Source: Gammaproteobacteria bacterium
GTDB taxonomy: Bacteria; Pseudomonadota; Gammaproteobacteria; GCA-001735895
NCBI GenBank assembly: GCA_030066085.1
Contig: JASJCI010000018.1
Coordinates: forward strand, 1-51,213
Direction: 5' to 3'
Length of the DNA stretch: 51,213 bases
Of the stretch, positions 49,488-51,213 are shown in pieces (the first letter of the stretch is position 1; each line of letters opens with the position of its first letter). The position numbers and the translations under genes were made by a program. Under the pieces are notes generated by a model, which was not told the origin of the DNA, did not search any database, and saw only the letters and a list, made by a program, of their open reading frames with translations.

Positions 49488-49975
49488 GCGCGACCGTCTT
49501 CGTCGGCATCGGCAGTAACCAGCAGCGTGAAGCGCGGATCCGCGCCGCGATCGCGGCCCTGCGTGAAAACTTCGGTGAAATACGGCTGTCGCCGGTCTAC
49601 AACACCGCCGCGGTCGGTTTCGACGGCAGCGACTTCCTCAATCTCGTCGCCGCGTTCGAAACCGAACTGGGTGCGCAGTCCGTGGTCGATGTGTTTCGCC
49701 GCATCGAGGATGATCTCGGCCGCGACCGCAGCCTGCCGAAATTCGCCAGCCGTCCGATCGATCTCGACATCCTGCTCTACAGCAGCCTGGTCATCGACGT
49801 ACCGGGTATTCGTATTCCCCGCGAAGAAATCCTCGAACAGGCATTCGTGCTCAAACCGCTGCAGGATATCGCGCCCGATCGCCTGCACCCGGAAACCGGC
49901 GATACCTTTGCCGCGCTGTGGCGACAAATGGCAGCCGATGCGCCGCGACTCGAGGTTTACCCGATCGAGCTTTAG
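49484..49975 (+). CDS. folK: Hydroxymethyl-dihydropterin pyrophosphokinase FolK
   Basis: Pyrophosphorylates 6-hydroxymethyl-dihydropterin, the step after FolB. The 163-residue product starts MSATVFVGIGSNQQRE. LSPVYNTAAVG and the family signature SRPIDLDILLY follow, with the metal-binding Asp pair inside it. The open frame to 48962 only reads across folB in another phase; the ATG at 49484 is the family start. It converges with hisC, with 18 bp between the stops. Confidence 0.97.
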   Translation: MSATVFVGIGSNQQREARIRAAIAALRENFGEIRLSPVYNTAAVGFDGSDFLNLVAAFETELGAQSVVDVFRRIEDDLGRDRSLPKFASRPIDLDILLYSSLVIDVPGIRIPREEILEQAFVLKPLQDIAPDRLHPETGDTFAALWRQMAADAPRLEVYPIEL

Positions 49976-49993
49976 GCTCGCCGGAACCAAGAT

Positions 49994-51067
49994 CTAGGCC
50001 AGGATTTGCGCGAGGGCGGCGAGCAGCGTGTCGCACTCGTCCTCGCTGCCGATCGAAATACGCAGGAATCCGTTGATTCGCGGTTTATCGAAGTAGCGCA
50101 CGAGGATGCCGGCCTCGCGCAGCGCGCGATTGATGTCGCCTGCATCACGTTCACGGTGGCGCGCGAACACGAAGTTGGCGTGTGACGACAGGACTTCGAA
50201 ACCGAGTTGATCGAGGGCCTTGCCGACGCGCGCGCGGCTGACGACGATGCGGTCGCGGCAGTCGCGGAAGTAGGCATCGTCGGCCAGTGCCGCGATCCCG
50301 ATCGCGCTCGTCAGCTGGTTGACCGGGTAGGAGTTGAAGGAATTCTTGATGCGCTTGAGGCCCTCGATCAGTGGCGCCTGTCCGAGCGCGCAGCCGAGCC
50401 TGAGGCCGGCAAGGTTACGCGACTTGGAGAAGGTCTGCACCACCAGCAGGTTGGCAAACTCCTCGATCAGCGGCACCGACGTCTCGGCGCCGAAATCGAC
50501 GTAGGCCTCGTCGACGATGACTACCGATTCCGGGTTGTCGGCGAGCAGTTCACGGATCGCCGACTGTGCGAGCGCGATCCCGGTCGGTGCGTTCGGATTG
50601 GGCAGGATGATGCCGCCATTGGCGCGACGGTAGTCGGCAAAAACGATCTCGAAGTTGTCGTCCAGCGGCACGGTGACGTAGTCGATGCGGTACAGGCCGC
50701 AGTACACGGGATAAAAGCTGTAGCTGATGTCGGGAAACAGCAGGGGCTCGGTCTGCTGGAAAAACGCGTGGAACGCGTGGGCCAGTACTTCGTCGGACCC
50801 GTTGCCGACGAAAACCTGCTCACGCGCGAGACCGTGGTAAGCGGCGAGCGCATCTACCAGGGCTCGACTCTCCGGGTCGGGATAGCGGCGCAGCGCGTCG
50901 CTGTCGAACTCGGCGAGCACGCGCGCGACCCCGGGTGCCGGCGGGTAGGGGCTTTCGTTGGTATTGAGCTTGATGTACTGCTGGTCTCGCGGTTGCTCGC
51001 CCGGGACGTAGGGATCGAGGCGGGAGACGATGTCGCTCCAGTACGGCGACCGGTCCACGGTGGTCAT
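49994..51067 (-). CDS. hisC: Histidinol-phosphate aminotransferase HisC
   Basis: PLP enzyme that transaminates imidazole-acetol phosphate in histidine synthesis. The 357-residue product has KLNTNESPYPP, the PLP-binding FVGNGSDEVL, LPNPNAPTG, VDEAYVDFG, and the Schiff-base lysine in TFSKSRNLAGLRLG. Length is typical. No other his gene is near; it overlaps the stop of an SDR gene by ATGA. A broader aromatic aminotransferase role is possible for isolated copies of this family. Confidence 0.93.
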   Translation of the reverse strand: MTTVDRSPYWSDIVSRLDPYVPGEQPRDQQYIKLNTNESPYPPAPGVARVLAEFDSDALRRYPDPESRALVDALAAYHGLAREQVFVGNGSDEVLAHAFHAFFQQTEPLLFPDISYSFYPVYCGLYRIDYVTVPLDDNFEIVFADYRRANGGIILPNPNAPTGIALAQSAIRELLADNPESVVIVDEAYVDFGAETSVPLIEEFANLLVVQTFSKSRNLAGLRLGCALGQAPLIEGLKRIKNSFNSYPVNQLTSAIGIAALADDAYFRDCRDRIVVSRARVGKALDQLGFEVLSSHANFVFARHRERDAGDINRALREAGILVRYFDKPRINGFLRISIGSEDECDTLLAALAQILA

Positions 51068-51213
51068 GTCAGCATGCGCCCTCCATCGACGCGAATGATT
51101 TCTCCGGTAATGTAATCGCTGGTGGCGAGGAACAGCGCGGTATCGGCGATGTCCTGCGCCTCGCCGGTTCGCCGCAGCGGCACCCGCTCGAGGATAGCCT
51201 GGCGATACTCGTC
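51064..51213 (-). CDS. Short-chain dehydrogenase/reductase, C-terminal part
   Basis: The last 49 codons of a gene cut by the window edge. PLRRTGEAQDIADTALFLA and then YITGEIIRVDGGRML are the classical C-terminal SDR segments found in 3-oxoacyl-ACP reductases and pteridine reductases. The neighbourhood of folB-folK makes a FolM-type pteridine reductase possible, but the active site lies outside the window. Its stop overlaps the hisC start. Confidence 0.85.
   Translation of the reverse strand, partial: DEYRQAILERVPLRRTGEAQDIADTALFLATSDYITGEIIRVDGGRMLT

Overview
The window is about 51 kb of GC-rich chromosome (my estimate is a little over 60% GC) packed with housekeeping genes. The gene set points to an aerobic, piliated gammaproteobacterium: rpsU/dnaG/rpoD, pilMNOPQ-aroKB, split gltB and gltD, bioH-bioC, a coxBA-ctaG-coxC aa3/caa3-type oxidase, ftsYEX-rpoH and rpmBG. 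I cannot name the genus. I see no insertion sequence, prophage, CRISPR array, rRNA or tRNA.

Layout. 1-3710: rpoD and dnaG (minus). 3755-3858: a small MITE-like repeat. 3865-10217: gltB, aroB, aroK. 10303-15295: pilQ-P-O-N-M, transcribed as pilM-N-O-P-Q on the minus strand. 15474-18155: the divergent class A penicillin-binding protein mrcA. 18156-18571: a gene-free patch of short palindromic and tandem repeats. 18572-21731: hemE, gltD, yqeY, rpsU (minus). 21852-25139: tsaD, plsY (minus), bioH, bioC. 25136-33178: respiration block, with assembly genes (DUF2909, SURF1, a CxxxC protein, ctaB) ahead of small membrane proteins and the coxB-coxA-small ORF-ctaG-coxC operon. 33393-38857: rpoH, slyD (plus), a two-receiver response regulator, ftsX, ftsE, ftsY. 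38930-40300: rsmD, coaD, YfhL-type ferredoxin. 40320-48414: ggt, a class II aldolase family protein, mutM, and an overlapping chain of MipA, DUF4340, GldG-like, ABC permease and ABC ATPase genes. 48550-48950: rpmG and rpmB. 49128-49975: folB-folK. 49994-51213: hisC and the 3' end of a short-chain dehydrogenase.

Two features of gene order stand out. First, the usually compact rpsU-(yqeY)-dnaG-rpoD unit is split: about 17 kb carrying gltD-hemE, mrcA, pilMNOPQ, aroKB and gltB lies between yqeY and dnaG. Inside that block the common gammaproteobacterial order mrcA/pilMNOPQ-aroKB-gltB-gltD-hemE is cyclically permuted, so that gltD-hemE lies at the opposite end from gltB. Copies of one short repeat lie at the dnaG/gltB boundary and at the mrcA/hemE boundary. 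Second, ftsYEX and rpoH, normally adjacent, are separated by slyD and a response regulator.

The most notable regulatory site is a near-perfect CIRCE operator (16 of 18 arm bases) over the predicted transcription start of rpoH. It implies that the HrcA repressor controls the heat-shock sigma factor. A 14-bp tandem duplication across the gltB start codon creates a five-codon upstream ORF that overlaps gltB.
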